Below are positions 22,065 to 33,453 of a DNA stretch of 64,000 bases, piece after piece. Positions within the stretch are counted from its first letter, which is position 1; each line of letters opens with the position of its first letter. Made by a program: the position numbers and the translations under genes. The stretch is from positions 248,001 through 312,000 of the forward strand of contig JBCAMK010000012.1 in the NCBI GenBank assembly GCA_038503065.1, in the 5' to 3' direction. The notes beneath the pieces were generated by a model. The model worked only from the letters and a program-made list of their open reading frames with translations. It was not told the DNA's origin and did no database searches. Origin of the DNA: Paragyromitra xinjiangensis (Eukaryota; Ascomycota; Pezizomycetes; Pezizales; Discinaceae).

Positions 22065-25000
22065 AATGAAATTTGTAGGTTTTTATGCTTTGTATTTTTG
22101 CGGTGTGCCTTGGCAAAACATGTGTGGTATGGCAGCCTATTATTGAGACCTGGTTTTTATCGCTCAAAATAAAACTAAGACTGAAATATACATGTAGTTA
22201 TACACGATGATACATGCTTCCTCATGGTGGCGGCAACATGACGAGTGACTAAGCGTGACTCATGTACGTAAGGGAGCGATGACGACGATAAAGTTAAGTG
22301 GTTTTCGGGGATTTTGTGTCCCTCCTCTGTAAACAGCTGCGACATAGTTTTGTTTTGTTATTCGCGTCTACTGAAACCTAATTCATAATAGTAGAATAAG
22401 TCAGCACACTCGGGAGAGGATAATGTCCAAAGTCGGTGTTGGGGCCTGCTGACGAGGCTTGGATAACAATTGCTTTTCACTGTTCAGGTAGACTAGCAAA
22501 TGACCGGAGTTATTATGGTAACATCAACGATGGGGCAGAGCATAACTGCCCCGCCAGTGGCTAAATAATAATAATGCCTAAATTTTCCGCTTGAACAAGT
22601 TATCTATCGCGAGGCGTAGCGTAGTCTTGATCCTTGATTTGATAGCGTCAGCCTCTTCCGATGACTCATTACCCTTTCCTACGCCCTGCCAACAGAGTCT
22701 GTTGATGTACTAGTGATGGAGGCGAAAAGAAAAAAGTAGTTGGTCTTACTAGTAATTTTCTGAACTCTATAACATATCCCCAACGGATAGCGTCAATTAC
22801 CGTGCTACCAGTTCCTCATGAGTAACAAAACTTCATTGCTGCTAGAAATATATTTGCAGTAGTGCTACCTTGACCTTTGCAATGTCCAGAGTATTTGGGT
22901 CTTCTGAAAGTGTTGGGGGTACCCTAAAACTTCATGAATCCAACTGTAATACTTTCGTAATGGAAAACGAAAACAAATTTGAATGCTGTCTTCCTTAAAA
23001 GCCTGAGATATTGAATAGATAAACGTAGTTGTCCCGAGTTTGATCTGCAGTGTTCTAGCCTTGCCTGTTGATCCGCCTCCGGCCACGAAGGAATTGGATT
23101 TGGTACATAGCGCTAGAGAACAGATAGGGTAGAATGACATGCACTCTGGTATATGCTTGCTAGAACCCTCCTCCTCTTTCCAAGCCCTGAGTATCGTACT
23201 CATGTCTAGTATATGGTAAACCATGCCCATGTAGTAGAAAATGTACTCTCAGCCAGATACCATTGGTGAGAAGGATTCCCATTGTCTTGCCTTGAAAAAG
23301 AACCATTTCTCTAATTTATAGTTAGCGAGAATTTAGGTAAAGGGGTCGTGAAGATATCATACTATCATAGGCATATTCCTCCAAGAGTTCTCCATTTCAT
23401 ATGGTTGGAATTTTGCTAGTATTGACCCTGAACCATTGTTCATAGACCTCTAGTGTGTAGGTACCTAGAAGAACTTGTGCAGCTATCATGCGCTGCACAT
23501 CACAATGTGATTGGTTTTGGCATCTATTGTGGTTGGCAGGGTTGGTGGTCGCGTGGATGGTTGCGCGAGTAGGTGTGGGATGGTGTGGGGTTCTGGCAGT
23601 CCCTCCACCTCACTACTAGAGAGGCCTTCAATATGACCAGTAAAATGTTTGAACCCCATAACATGTAATATTTATCTTTAGGATAAATTTAATCAAGTCC
23701 ATATAATATTTAGTAAAGCGAAAATATATTCTTGCATCCTCGGTTGCAGTAGAACTTTCTGGCAGTACATGTACATGTATTCCTAGGCTATATCGTTCAC
23801 CCTAAGGTTGGGAGCACATCGATGAACATTTTTCCAGCAGCGCAAGCTCCGAGTAGTCCGACAATCTGTTCCAATAGACCTAGAACATAATTTCCCACCA
23901 GGAGCGAAATACTCTAGATCTACTCGTTATCTTCGGACTTACAAACTACAAGGGACTCAGTCGTAGATAGCATCATCCACGGTTAGAACTCCTCATAGGC
24001 CCTGTCACTACCCTATATCTATTGACCATAGTTAGGAACCCTTTAGGCAACCAGCTAAGCACTCACTGATAATATCAGGAATGTAGCTATTCAGAGAGGC
24101 GATGACTCGCTCGATACCTTTGTTGACTTGATTGAGGTTTAGCGGCTATCCGAAACTTCTTGATAATTACTAGAGCAACTTCAGTTAATCCAGTGTGTTT
24201 TATTAGGATTAATTTACGAGGTCCTTCATTAAGAAGTTTTTTATTCTCTCACGAGACATTCTTGCAAAGATTTCTCCACAGAAATAGACTCAAGTAGTTG
24301 CGGTATCATACATACCCCGTTCTCTTTTCTCAAATTCATTCTCCCACCCCTCCGCGAACACAATAACACATATCCTAAACAAACTGGGGCAGCTAGAGCA
24401 GAAACCGAATGGCCCGGAGAATGGGAAGAAAGCCCAAGAAAGCCCCGACGGTGATACCTTCTAATATAAGGGTTATTGCCAATCATATCCTCTATCGCTA
24501 CCCCGAATCAATGCTATATTGATCACGCATAACCAGAAACTCGAGTATTTTATACTATCCCGAACAGCAGGAATAGTCTGTTTGTAGGCAGAACCTTGAA
24601 TCGTTTAGTGATCCGGATGTGGCTTCGGGAATCGGAAAATGTGGGGGGTTAATTAACCATCGCCGTTCGGGATTACAAACAAAGACTAGGAAATCAAAAT
24701 GTAGATGACCATTACCTCCCGGCGCCCAAGAACCCCTACTCCTGTTGTTAGTGGTTGTGAGCCTCAAGTCACCAGCCCGCTCTTGCTTGACGACCTTAAT
24801 TCAAGTACTCTACGACTCAGTACCATGAACCACACTGATGGCCACTCGGCTATCTCTCACAGACCTCCCCCTACCAGAGATCATCCGATCGGAGTTGGCT
24901 TTTGTGGGTTAGCTCGTGAAAAAAGCAAAAAATACAAACTCTTCCCACCCTGCATAGCAAATCCACCCTCCCACTACTTCCCCTCCCGACGCCCATGTGG

Positions 25001-25124
25001 TAACACATGGGCAGCCCCCAGTCCAAAGTAGAACCGGTGGCCGAGACCCACGGAGCGCCACTATTCCACGGTACAAACATCAGCTAAAATCTCAGAGAGA
25101 ATTCAAACGTTCAGGGAGATTCTA
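22065..25124. other. 3-kb interval without a recognised gene
   Basis: A 121-codon frame on the minus strand (22865-23230) and several shorter ones exist, but none shows a known motif. Stop codons are frequent in all frames. The right end leads into the secreted peptide gene. Confidence 0.45.
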
Positions 25125-25134
25125 CATATAAAGG
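25125..25134 (+). promoter_or_regulatory. TATA-like box upstream of secreted peptide gene
   Basis: The sequence CATATAAAGG lies about 110 bases before the ATG at 25243 and is followed by an A- and C-rich leader typical of highly expressed fungal genes. Confidence 0.4.
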
Positions 25135-25242
25135 CTGTCATTTTCCGCACATTCAGACCATCATCTACTTCATTCAAAATTCCGACAGATACCCACCGAA
25201 AAACACCCCACCCAAATTAACCTCCACCAAACGAATTCGAAA

Positions 25243-25690
25243 ATGCAGCTCAAGACCATTTTTACTTTCCTCATCGCTACTATTACGCTTGTTCAAGCTC
25301 AACCAATTGTATATCCCCGACACCCCTAACACGCCCCGCCCGCACCATCAACTTTTGACTAACTCTTCATTTTATGGTCGTAGGAGTACGATAGAACGAC
25401 GCAAGGACTTGATTCTGGTGCAACTAGTGGACTTGAAAAACGTGATACTCGTCGCAAACAGTGCTTGTAAGTGATCAACATTTTTCCATGCAATATACCG
25501 ATGGAACAAAGCTGATATAGATATCTCCCTTCTCAGCGCAATAGTAAAAGAACATTGTGGCCCCATTACCGTCCCCAAGAATAGAAACTATTGCTTTACG
25601 AACGGCATGAACGTTTGCTACGGTATGTCGCCCGATGCAGACATCGAAATAAAAGCAGGCCCAGTGGATGTGAAGGTAGGCGGCTCGTAA
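25243..25690 (+). CDS. Small secreted cysteine-containing peptide with Kex2 site
   Basis: Three exons, 25243-25308, 25384-25466 and 25537-25690, encode 100 residues. It starts with a clear signal peptide (MQLKTIFTFLIATITLVQA) followed by a short acidic propeptide. The propeptide ends SGLEKR, a dibasic Kex2 site, and a second basic run, DTRRKQC, follows. The mature part carries four cysteines, in KQCF, EHCGP, NYCFTN and NVCYG, and ends VDVKVGGS. The layout of signal, propeptide, KR and cysteine pairs is that of fungal small secreted proteins, which include antimicrobial peptides, pheromone-like peptides and effectors. I recognise no specific family. The third-exon acceptor (TCTCAG) was chosen because the earlier AG at 25520 leads to an early stop. 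The gene stands alone and leaves no single long frame. Confidence 0.72.
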
Positions 25691-26112
25691 GAGAAGGCGG
25701 CCACAACTCGGTAGGAGTAGAGGCCTCGAAAACCGCCGTTCTATTGGTACAGAAAAAGGGTTTCAATAATATCCTTTCCCGATTTGTTATAATACTTCTC
25801 CTGTTTAACAACGCACCGTTACATCACCCCAACTATTCCCCTCAAGTTATTTGTATATCTAAGATTAAGCCACCATCAGGAGATAATATTATTCTTTCCG
25901 TTGTATAATGAAGCTTTTTACACATCTGGAATATGCTTCAGCCCTTTGATTCAGAGGTCATACATAACCGCTTGGGCTAGGTACTTCGATGAAATTTCCA
26001 GCTTCTAACGGTAAACGGAGCACGGAACATAGTTGGAGACTCATGAAAGCAACTCAGATACCAGTGATTAGCTCATGGTACCAGAATGCACTCTTCATAC
26101 TTTGAATCACTT
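25691..26112. other. Intergenic, no gene recognised
   Basis: This is sequence downstream of the peptide gene. A 105-codon frame (25591-25908) overlaps the last exon in another frame and is not supported. Confidence 0.45.
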
Positions 26113-26275
26113 ACAATCACTCGATGTGATGTTCCAAAGCGTGTCTCAGATTGCTGTGATGGCGATCTATCTAGCCCAGATGACCCCGATTCGCTCCCCA
26201 GCAAATAGATCGGCTCAAAGGCCCCGCAAGACAGGAGAGTTCTTTTTTTACGGCCGGCTCGGCAATTACGGATCT
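26113..26275 (+). repeat. Diverged direct repeat, copy A
   Basis: This copy shares with 27121-27356, in the same order, an ACAATCACTCGAT block followed by TGATGTTCCAAAG, a CCCCGCAAGACA block, and a CTCGGCAATTA block. The second copy is longer between blocks. The pair looks like an old duplication or two copies of a dispersed repeat. Confidence 0.6.
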
Positions 26276-26392
26276 AAATATCCGGAAAACCCCCATTATA
26301 ATGCTAACCTCCGATATGCAGCAGGATACCCACCCCAACACAACACCAGAACGTTCAACTGAGACCTCGCTAAGCAACAGCGCAGTACAATA

Positions 26393-26618
26393 CCGTATTA
26401 TCTAGTGAAATTCAGTCTGGCGCTAGTGGGTGGAACATACATTCAAGTACATAAAAAGAAAGGAACATAGCCGGTCTAAGCTCTATCAGTGCTTCTCTAC
26501 ATCATTTTTGTGTTAGTACTTTTGATTTCCGTGGGTTCAACCTGATTTCTTTCTTTTTATGCACATCAATTTATGTCCTACCCACTAGCGCCAAACCGAA
26601 TTTCACCAGATAATACGG
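26393..26618. mobile_element. Short MITE with about 70-bp inverted repeats
   Basis: The arms 26393-26462 and about 26549-26618 are reverse complements over some 70 bases with roughly ten mismatches. Both read CCGTATTATCTRGTGAAATTC inward and share GGCGCTAGTGGGT. TA flanks both ends (26391-26392 and 26619-26620), consistent with a TA target duplication. The loop of about 86 bases has no coding capacity. The near-perfect arms suggest a fairly recent insertion. It sits between the two copies of the local direct repeat. Confidence 0.82.
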
Positions 26619-27120
26619 TACAAGGCAGCCCACCAGCTGAAGTGAACACCATGCTAAGAATCACAACGTAAAGGCCCCAGTGTAAAACACCATCCCATCT
26701 GAACCATTACCATAAGTTGGAAAAAAAGTAAAAACATAAAAATTATATACTCAGTAAATAATTTAAAGGCTGAAAACAGTACAAGAGTCCCGTATTATAC
26801 AACTACCTCCTAGCCCCAAAAAATTCTAGGATAACAGGATCACCTAATCTAAGTGCCAACGGATAATCTTGTGTCAGTTGTTGATCCAGCCCTAAAACCG
26901 CAGGATGATACCTTTCTGTAACACAGTAAGTTTCTTTTGTTTTTCCATTTTTTCCCTCCCTCCCTTCCACTTTATCCCATAGAAACACGAGGATATACTA
27001 GATAGCATAGCAAACCTTCCTTTTTATTTCTTCAACATCCGCAACGCCATTATAACGTCAACATACTCGTGCCACACTATCTAATAGATACCCTCCAGAG
27101 TTAGGAATGTCTTAGGTCAT

Positions 27121-27356
27121 TCACAATCACTCGATCTGATGATGTTCCAAAGAATGGGTGATCCTTGGCTCAAATGGCGCTGATCCGGCACGCGCCCAAG
27201 TCCATGCGTCCTACCACAACAAATCACAACTCCCTCTCTAGCGAACTGAGCAGCTCGAACACCCCGCAAGACAAGATAGCTCCTCCATTATCCTTTTTAG
27301 CACTATAGGAGACTCGAAAGGAACCAGTCCCCACGGCTGACTCGGCAATTAAAGAT
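27121..27356 (+). repeat. Diverged direct repeat, copy B
   Basis: This is the partner of the repeat at 26113-26275, with an extra segment between the first and second conserved blocks and a three-base insertion (GATGATG versus GATG) in the first. No open frame is shared by the copies. Confidence 0.6.
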
Positions 27357-28238
27357 CCCAACGGTAAAGCCTCTGATTACGCCGTATACAACAGAATATC
27401 CATACATGATGGTAGGGTCCCGCTAGCCGAAACAAAGACTACGTTAAGACATTAAATTAAGTTTAATCCCAGGGCGGCTAAGAACTCCGGCCAAAGAATA
27501 AGTAGGACTTAACACAGCGGAGCTCGTAGATAATCGTATCAAGCTCGAGCCTAACCAATTTTTTGTTTCAATGACTACAATTGGAGGAGAGAGAACGGAA
27601 TAGAGAGTTGTTGGTGTTGAGATAAGGTTGTGATTAGCAGGTGCAGCAAGTCCCTGTTCCCAGCAGTTTAGTCAAATAATCACTCGACAATGTGACCCAG
27701 GAACACAAACATAACCAGACACCGGGCCTAGTTCAGCCACCTAATCTATCCTCCGACGAATTCTTAATGCTTATTAGATATATGTTTATAAGTTCAACGC
27801 AGAAGGAAAGCTGCCTTTTGGCGCAACCCTAACCCTTACATGACGACAACGCATGAGACAACATGAAAAGTATAGACAACGTATGTGCCTCGAATCATTG
27901 CCAAAATTGGTCCACATAATCCTTCATGCGCACCATGTGGGCACGAAGCAACAAAGGATCTAGGATCTGTCCCTGTCCTGATTATCATGGCATCACGACC
28001 CTAGATTTACTAGGTTTCACCCGTGGCGTGCCGTCGATGATGTCATAGCGGAGATCTACTCAGCGCACTTATTCTCAGCGCTCACAAAACACCAAAGCCC
28101 ATCAGTAAAATTACCACACCCGTAGGCCATCGTAACAGAGAGTGCCTTTCGTCTCGGATTAACCTTTGTTGCGCCTAGGATAGACCAGAGTAGTGTTTCC
28201 ACATCTGTGCCTCAATTTGAGCCGCGCTTATCAACGTC
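27357..28238. other. Intergenic, no gene recognised
   Basis: No gene was seen. The right end contains the promoter and leader of the acyltransferase gene at 28239. Confidence 0.45.
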
Positions 28239-29828
28239 ATGGCGATAGACCACTCTCAGCCACCGTCCTCCAAGCCTCCCCTCCTTATCCACGAGTTTAT
28301 CCTCACCTACGCTCTCCTTATAGCCGCGCTCTCGATACCTACACACAGACGTCTCGTCTCTGCGATTTTTCTCCCACTTTTATGGTCATCCTACTACCGT
28401 CTCGTACAAACAACTTCCCAGAGCCCTCCAGTAGCATTCGTTGTCGGTGCTTTTGTCGTTTTCCATGCGTATCACTCTTTCAACCTACTAGTATTTCGAG
28501 ATCCGAGGACGGAGTTTAGTAGAACAGATAACTACGTTATCGCCACCAACAACAAAAGCAATGGATCCACCACAGGGCCAGAAAGCCCAAAGTCACAAAA
28601 AGGAGAACCGTACCCACTAGGCTCCCTAACCCAAAGGATCATCTGGGTCTTTGACCTAGTCTGCAACATGCGTGGGATAGGGTGGAACTGGGCGATAAGA
28701 CCCATCCCACCAATTTCAGTTGAGGAGGCAACATCCCTAAGAGTGTTTCTACGCCGAAGAGTCATTAGGTTACTTCTCATCTGGGCATGGCTTGATGCTA
28801 CCATGTTTTGGGTCCACTATTTAGATGCTGCATATTTTCTCCCCGAGGGAAATGCTTACTCGTCTCCTGACGTGCTACGAGAGCCGGTGTATGCAGACCT
28901 TTTTTCTTCCTCTTCGAAGCCACAAGAGTACCCTCCGCCACGGGGCTTCCCTGCAATACCGAGTAACGGGGTGCAGAAGGTGGTATATCAACTATTCCTC
29001 CATTCGACTCGGGCAATCTTACAAGGGGCATTGATCTACACTAGCATGAATGGAGCCTACACCGAGTTTGCATTAGTCTTTGCTGCCATAGGTGGTCTTG
29101 TCGGGCTAGGAAAGCCCGGTGGGTGGAGGAGACGCTGGCTGGACTGGAGGAGCTGGCCAGATATGTTTGGAGGGTGGGGACAAGGTGATTGGGGACATGG
29201 GTTAATAGGGTGGTGGGGGAAGGCATGGCATGGGTTGTTTAAACACGTATGTTCTCTAACTTTTTCCACCCCCTCAAACTCCATTATTGATTTACCCGTG
29301 TAATAGGTATTCACCTCCCCCTCACGATATATCAAACACACTTTCAACATCCCCTCCAGCTCCCCTATCGCTACCGCACTTAATCTCTTCACTCCGTTCA
29401 TCATGTCTGCTGCCCTTCATTTCACAGGCTCTTACACAAAATCCTCCGACGGCTGGGGCGGCGCTCGCTTTTTTCTCGTGCAGCCGTTCGGGATCATAAT
29501 CGAGCAAGGATCTCTTTATCTCTACCGAAAAGCCATGCCCTCTCCTAGAGAAAAAGGGAGAGATTTAAGATCTGCTACACGGAAATCACTGGAGCGGTGG
29601 GTTCCGTATGTGTGGGCGCTAGGCTGGTGCATTCTTACAAGTAAACCATTTTTCGAAGATTTAAGGCACGGCGGTATATGGGCGATGCAACCAGTGCCGA
29701 TCAGCGTTTGTAAGGGGTTATGGGGTGTCAGGGAGGGATGGTGGCCCTGGGTGAAAGAGACGGATATGGGTTGGAGGAATTGGTGGGAGTGGGATAGTAG
29801 TATGGGAGGGTGGGGGATTCGGCTTTAG
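28239..29828 (+). CDS. Wax-synthase-like membrane-bound O-acyltransferase
   Basis: Two exons, 28239-29246 and 29307-29828, encode 509 residues, joined in frame at FKH|VFTSPSRYIKHTF. It is a multi-spanning membrane protein with hydrophobic segments from about residue 17 onward. The family core is visible: DMFGGWGQGDWG, WWGKAWHGLFKHVFTSPSRY, and the membrane histidine in FIMSAALHFTGSY (His about 373), the conserved catalytic position of MBOAT enzymes. Fungal members (wax synthase domain, TRI7-like) transfer acyl groups to alcohols of lipids or secondary metabolites in the endoplasmic reticulum. No biosynthetic partner is next to it, so the substrate is unknown. An RGIGWNW motif near residue 145 is also typical of the family. 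The C-terminus is tryptophan-rich. Confidence 0.85.
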
Positions 29829-30022
29829 GAAAATGTGGGGTTATAGATGGTGTTTATGAACGTTAAATTTACACGGATCGGAAGATTTAAAAGGCTGGAA
29901 TAAAGTATGCGACATAGTTTTTTTGGCGTTCGTGTTTGTGCGATATTTAGTTTGGTTTGGTTTGGCTTCACCGGGTGTCTTGGGGTCGGATCTACCCAGG
30001 CTCTTTTGAGACTTGGTTTAAG

Positions 30023-30096
30023 ATAGAAACTCTATTTATACTTCTAATGTAGATCATTGGGTTCGTGTAGATATGGCATACTTATAGAGTTTCTAT
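30023..30096. repeat. Perfect 13-bp inverted repeat
   Basis: ATAGAAACTCTAT at 30023-30035 is repeated inverted as ATAGAGTTTCTAT at 30084-30096, with a 48-base spacer. It lies about 200 bases beyond the acyltransferase stop codon. It may be a chance hairpin, a transcript-end structure or a remnant of a small element. Confidence 0.4.
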
Positions 30097-30675
30097 AAAT
30101 TAGAATCGCCGGAAACGTGGATAACATCAAGACGACGCTTCGGTGTGGAATCTCAGCCCAAGCAAGAAACGAAAGAGGCCAAAAACCTACTGTTTCAATG
30201 CCCAGAAGCACCAAATTGAGCTCGTAAAACAAGCCCGATGGATACGCTTAAATTTGTCCGAGAAAAAGCGATAATCACCGATTCTCACTCGTCTGCGCAG
30301 GCCTTATTACGCCTCATCCCCAATCTATTTCGTGAAATACGCCACGGGAACAGCACCTACCCACACCCATCCTTAACCCCTGGCGATCTTCTAATCCTCA
30401 GTACAGGGTTCTGATACCGAGATTTCCCACGCTACGGGCCGAACCTAAACCTTACTCCCCCTTTCGGTCAAATACCCTTAACATCGTCAGTGACTCCCAG
30501 AACCCAAACCCTCGAAGTCACGAGCTAGCGAAATGACCTTTAACATCCTTCACCCTCCTACCCCTCTTTCCCTTCTCCATCTTCAGCATTGTTCGTAGCC
30601 ATAGCCCAAAAGCTTTTTTCTGCAACGAACAAAACTTTATTCCCACAAAACCAATTCTTTATTTAAGCGACCAAA
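30097..30675. other. Intergenic and promoter of the small acidic protein gene
   Basis: No gene was seen. The interval before 30676 contains pyrimidine tracts and a TTTATTTAAG stretch that could be core promoter. Confidence 0.45.
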
Positions 30676-31080
30676 ATGTCGCTTCCCTCGAACTTTCTTC
30701 AAGTCGCTTCTAAAGCGCGATTCAACATTCTGCTTAGAATGTACCGGCGGCAGCACTCCGCCGGTAAGGAATTGTCACGATTCCGCACTTCCCTCTTGGC
30801 TCAGCTCTTCTGGGCTGATGACGCCTCTCTTCTTTCTTCCTCCTCCCCTTCTTCTTCTACTTCTTCCTCCGACTCCGACTCCGACTCCGACTCCTCCTCG
30901 ATCTGCTCCGACGATGGTGACGAGGAATACCTCCCTCACCTCGGTTGGTTCAAGATCTACCGCTCTGGCTGGTGGGAGAAATCCCAAGGCGCTCAGAGAT
31001 TCGATCCCGAATACGTGGATTACCGATACAGTAAGCTGATGCCGTCTATTGACGAGGAGCCAGCTTCGGATGAAATTTAA
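30676..31080 (+). CDS. Small serine/aspartate-rich hypothetical protein
   Basis: This single-exon frame encodes 134 residues with a good start context (AAAATGTC). I do not recognise it. The N-terminus is basic (KARFNILLRMYRRQHSAGK). The middle is a low-complexity acidic serine tract with a repeated SDSDSDSD unit encoded by TCCGAC repeats. The end is more ordered and aromatic (YLPHLGWFKIYRSGWWEK, then DPEYVDYRYSK). The conserved-looking aromatic tail suggests a real protein rather than a chance frame. No signal peptide or membrane segment is present. Its function is unknown. Confidence 0.6.
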   Translation: MSLPSNFLQVASKARFNILLRMYRRQHSAGKELSRFRTSLLAQLFWADDASLLSSSSPSSSTSSSDSDSDSDSSSICSDDGDEEYLPHLGWFKIYRSGWWEKSQGAQRFDPEYVDYRYSKLMPSIDEEPASDEI

Positions 31081-31808
31081 TCAAACATTTATTATGGTGT
31101 ATTTGGAGGATATATATATATTTTGCTATTTATCGCGCGCATATATTCACATATACCACCCCCCTGCCCCCACTTGGTGTGCAGGCTTTATGCGTGCCGC
31201 TGAGTGGGAAATGGTGGGGTGCTTCTTTTGGGTTTATTTTTTGTTTGGTAGGTTGTGGCCAGGCAAGAAGGAATCCTTTTAGTCTAGAGCTCAAATCCGC
31301 CCCCATACTCGTCTTCATTATTATCGGCGCCGGCAAAGAGGTCCCTGCAAATAAGGAAATAAGATATCAATAACACGAAAGCTTACAAAATACAAGGTAC
31401 TACGACTTTCCTAGACGCTATCTTCTCCATACAAACGCTGAGACTGCATGCTGTAGCACACAGGTGGTTGTTTCGGCCCTTCCGGCGTCAATAGCATTTG
31501 TAGCTTACACCGATTTTGCATTTCCAATAGGTAGAAGGGTAATAGGGAATGGAAACAAGCCTAGGCAAATTGAACCCCACCCATGATCGGTGGAGAATAC
31601 TAATTACTATACTGTCAGAGACATCCATTCATTTTTAGCGTGTATGACATCACAAAGCCTTTGACTAAGTTTTGCTGATGCAGCCTCTCCCCAGACCGAA
31701 CTACATCCCCACAGGACAGTAGCCCGCAGAGCCGCACCTTAATTCGACTTCTCCCCCTTCCTCCTTCACACTACCTATCCAGTCAACTCCAACATCACCC
31801 AACCCGTT
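31081..31808. other. Intergenic, no gene recognised
   Basis: Only short frames are present. The last 80 bases are C- and T-rich and resemble a fungal promoter leading to ATG 31809. Confidence 0.4.
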
Positions 31809-32039
31809 ATGGCCCTAGCAGAGACTTCATCTCCGAGAAAGAGTGAGTCTTTCTATCCCCGGGCAATTTTTTATCATTTTCAACTCACAAAGACGATCGG
31901 TACGCCGATTACTACTCCTACCTCACCTATTGGCGAATATCTTCAGCCTGTAGCGGAATTAATAAAACAGTGGCTGCAGAAACAAGCGCTCTCGGAGACT
32001 GATTCAATAACGCCAACAAGAAGGATATCTCACGGATGA
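31809..32039 (+). CDS. Possible very small protein gene
   Basis: ATG 31809 follows a pyrimidine-rich, promoter-like stretch. Read without splicing it gives 76 residues. A GTGAGT donor at 31843 and a CACAAAG acceptor about 50 bases later would instead give a 47-residue product beginning MALAETSSPRKNDRYADYY. Neither product is recognised. This may be only the first exons of a longer gene. Confidence 0.28.
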   Translation: MALAETSSPRKSESFYPRAIFYHFQLTKTIGTPITTPTSPIGEYLQPVAELIKQWLQKQALSETDSITPTRRISHG

Positions 32040-33453
32040 GGTATAAAACCCCCCTTCCAATATATTATACTGCCTCGTCCTGGCTTTCTTGTATGCAGTG
32101 GTGGCAGGATTAACCAACGGGCTTTAAAGCCCCTTCAGCGTCCAAGAGTGAGGCCTAGAGAGACAGGAATGCGATAAAAATCAGTAGTTTCCTTTTAGCT
32201 TACCTTCCCTCAAATTCTCCGGTAGTTGTCAGATAGGCGTCAGCATACTCAAATAGGGTAGGTGGTCCATTTATAGCATGTAGTTCCGGCTTCTCGCGAA
32301 TGAACACAATCCCGCAGCAGCGAGTGAGATTAGGTGACATAACGATGCAATTACCAAATGCATCTAAGCATTGCGGCCCAGCAAAATCGGCACAGAGATG
32401 CGACGAAGCAGTGCATGACCTTGCTGGAATAAAACGAGAAGCACACGCACGCCCAATGCACCCTGACAGCCACCACCCGCAAACAAGAACCCCCTCCAGA
32501 CTACCACTCCCCAACGCATTCAACCCTGCAACTATACAGAATTATTTCTGTAGCTGCCTTCAAATGATTTATGAATCTTTCAATCCAGCTATCATAATCC
32601 AAATAATTCGGCGAATGCAATAAATACAATGAATAACGTATTTATTGCCAAGTTAGAACCGATACAAGAAAAAGCAGAAACCCTCCGAATACCACTATCT
32701 TCCGAAGCTACCACGGCCAAATGCACAGCTCTACCTTAATTTCAGAAACGAAACAAACCTACATTTCCCATCAGTTCCCCTCAAGCAACATAGGCTATCA
32801 TGCAAAGGCAAGCATAATGAGGGGGAACTCGCACCCCCACGAAATGCAATATTTGAGGCTATAATCAGCAATTTTACCGTAGAACAGGAAGAAAGAGAGT
32901 CAATCTCTTAATAGTTGCATTCTTTGAAATAGTTTGTTAATCCTTATATTTGAAGGGAGCCAGCTATTACTAGAATAGGCTGATGGCACTTCAGAGATGG
33001 GAAATAGGAAACCAAAGCCTCACTCATAAGATAGATTACTTTACTGCCACCAGAGATGTCAAAGAATGTATCCGCTGAGATGGATGGCGATGGTTTGACA
33101 GAAGATGTCCAACCAGAAAGTTAAGGAAAGATACATGTGGTCACGTGTCAGGGGGTTAGGGTTTCCATCACGGTCGCGTTGCTGAGTAAGCCAAAACATC
33201 TTCAGTCCCCGAAATCCACCTTCAACCTTCGCCAGCTCTGACGGAGCTCCATTCTCTCCAAGAGACATCCTCCACCCTCCCAAACATCAAGGAAGGACAG
33301 ATTATCATCTAAATTCTCTCTCAATTTCACCGGAGCTATCACACCCCTCTCAAGAACTACCTATCTCGAGTCAAGCCCTCTCGCGCGTCTCGGGCTTCAT
33401 CACTGATTAACAGCGACACCCCCAACCGCTCACGCCCAGCACCGCAATCCGCT
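32040..33453. other. Intergenic and CTR9 promoter
   Basis: A 107-codon minus-strand frame (32200-32523) is cysteine-rich but starts and ends without support. The last 150 bases before 33454 are C- and T-rich, consistent with the CTR9 leader. Confidence 0.45.

Noticed and set aside
22865..23230. 121-codon minus-strand open frame
   Set aside because: It has no motif, no promoter-like context and no splice partners.
25620..25640. Apparent 18-base intron (GTATGT...GCAG) in the secreted peptide gene
   Set aside because: It is too short for a spliceosomal intron, and the frame is open straight through to the stop.
27824..27842. Telomere-like AACCCTAACCCT stretch, also seen near 50518
   Set aside because: Only about one and a half to two units are present, which is expected by chance and not a telomere tract.
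32200..32523. Cysteine-rich minus-strand frame of 107 codons
   Set aside because: There is no convincing start context, signal peptide or cysteine pattern, and the opposite strand is equally open.
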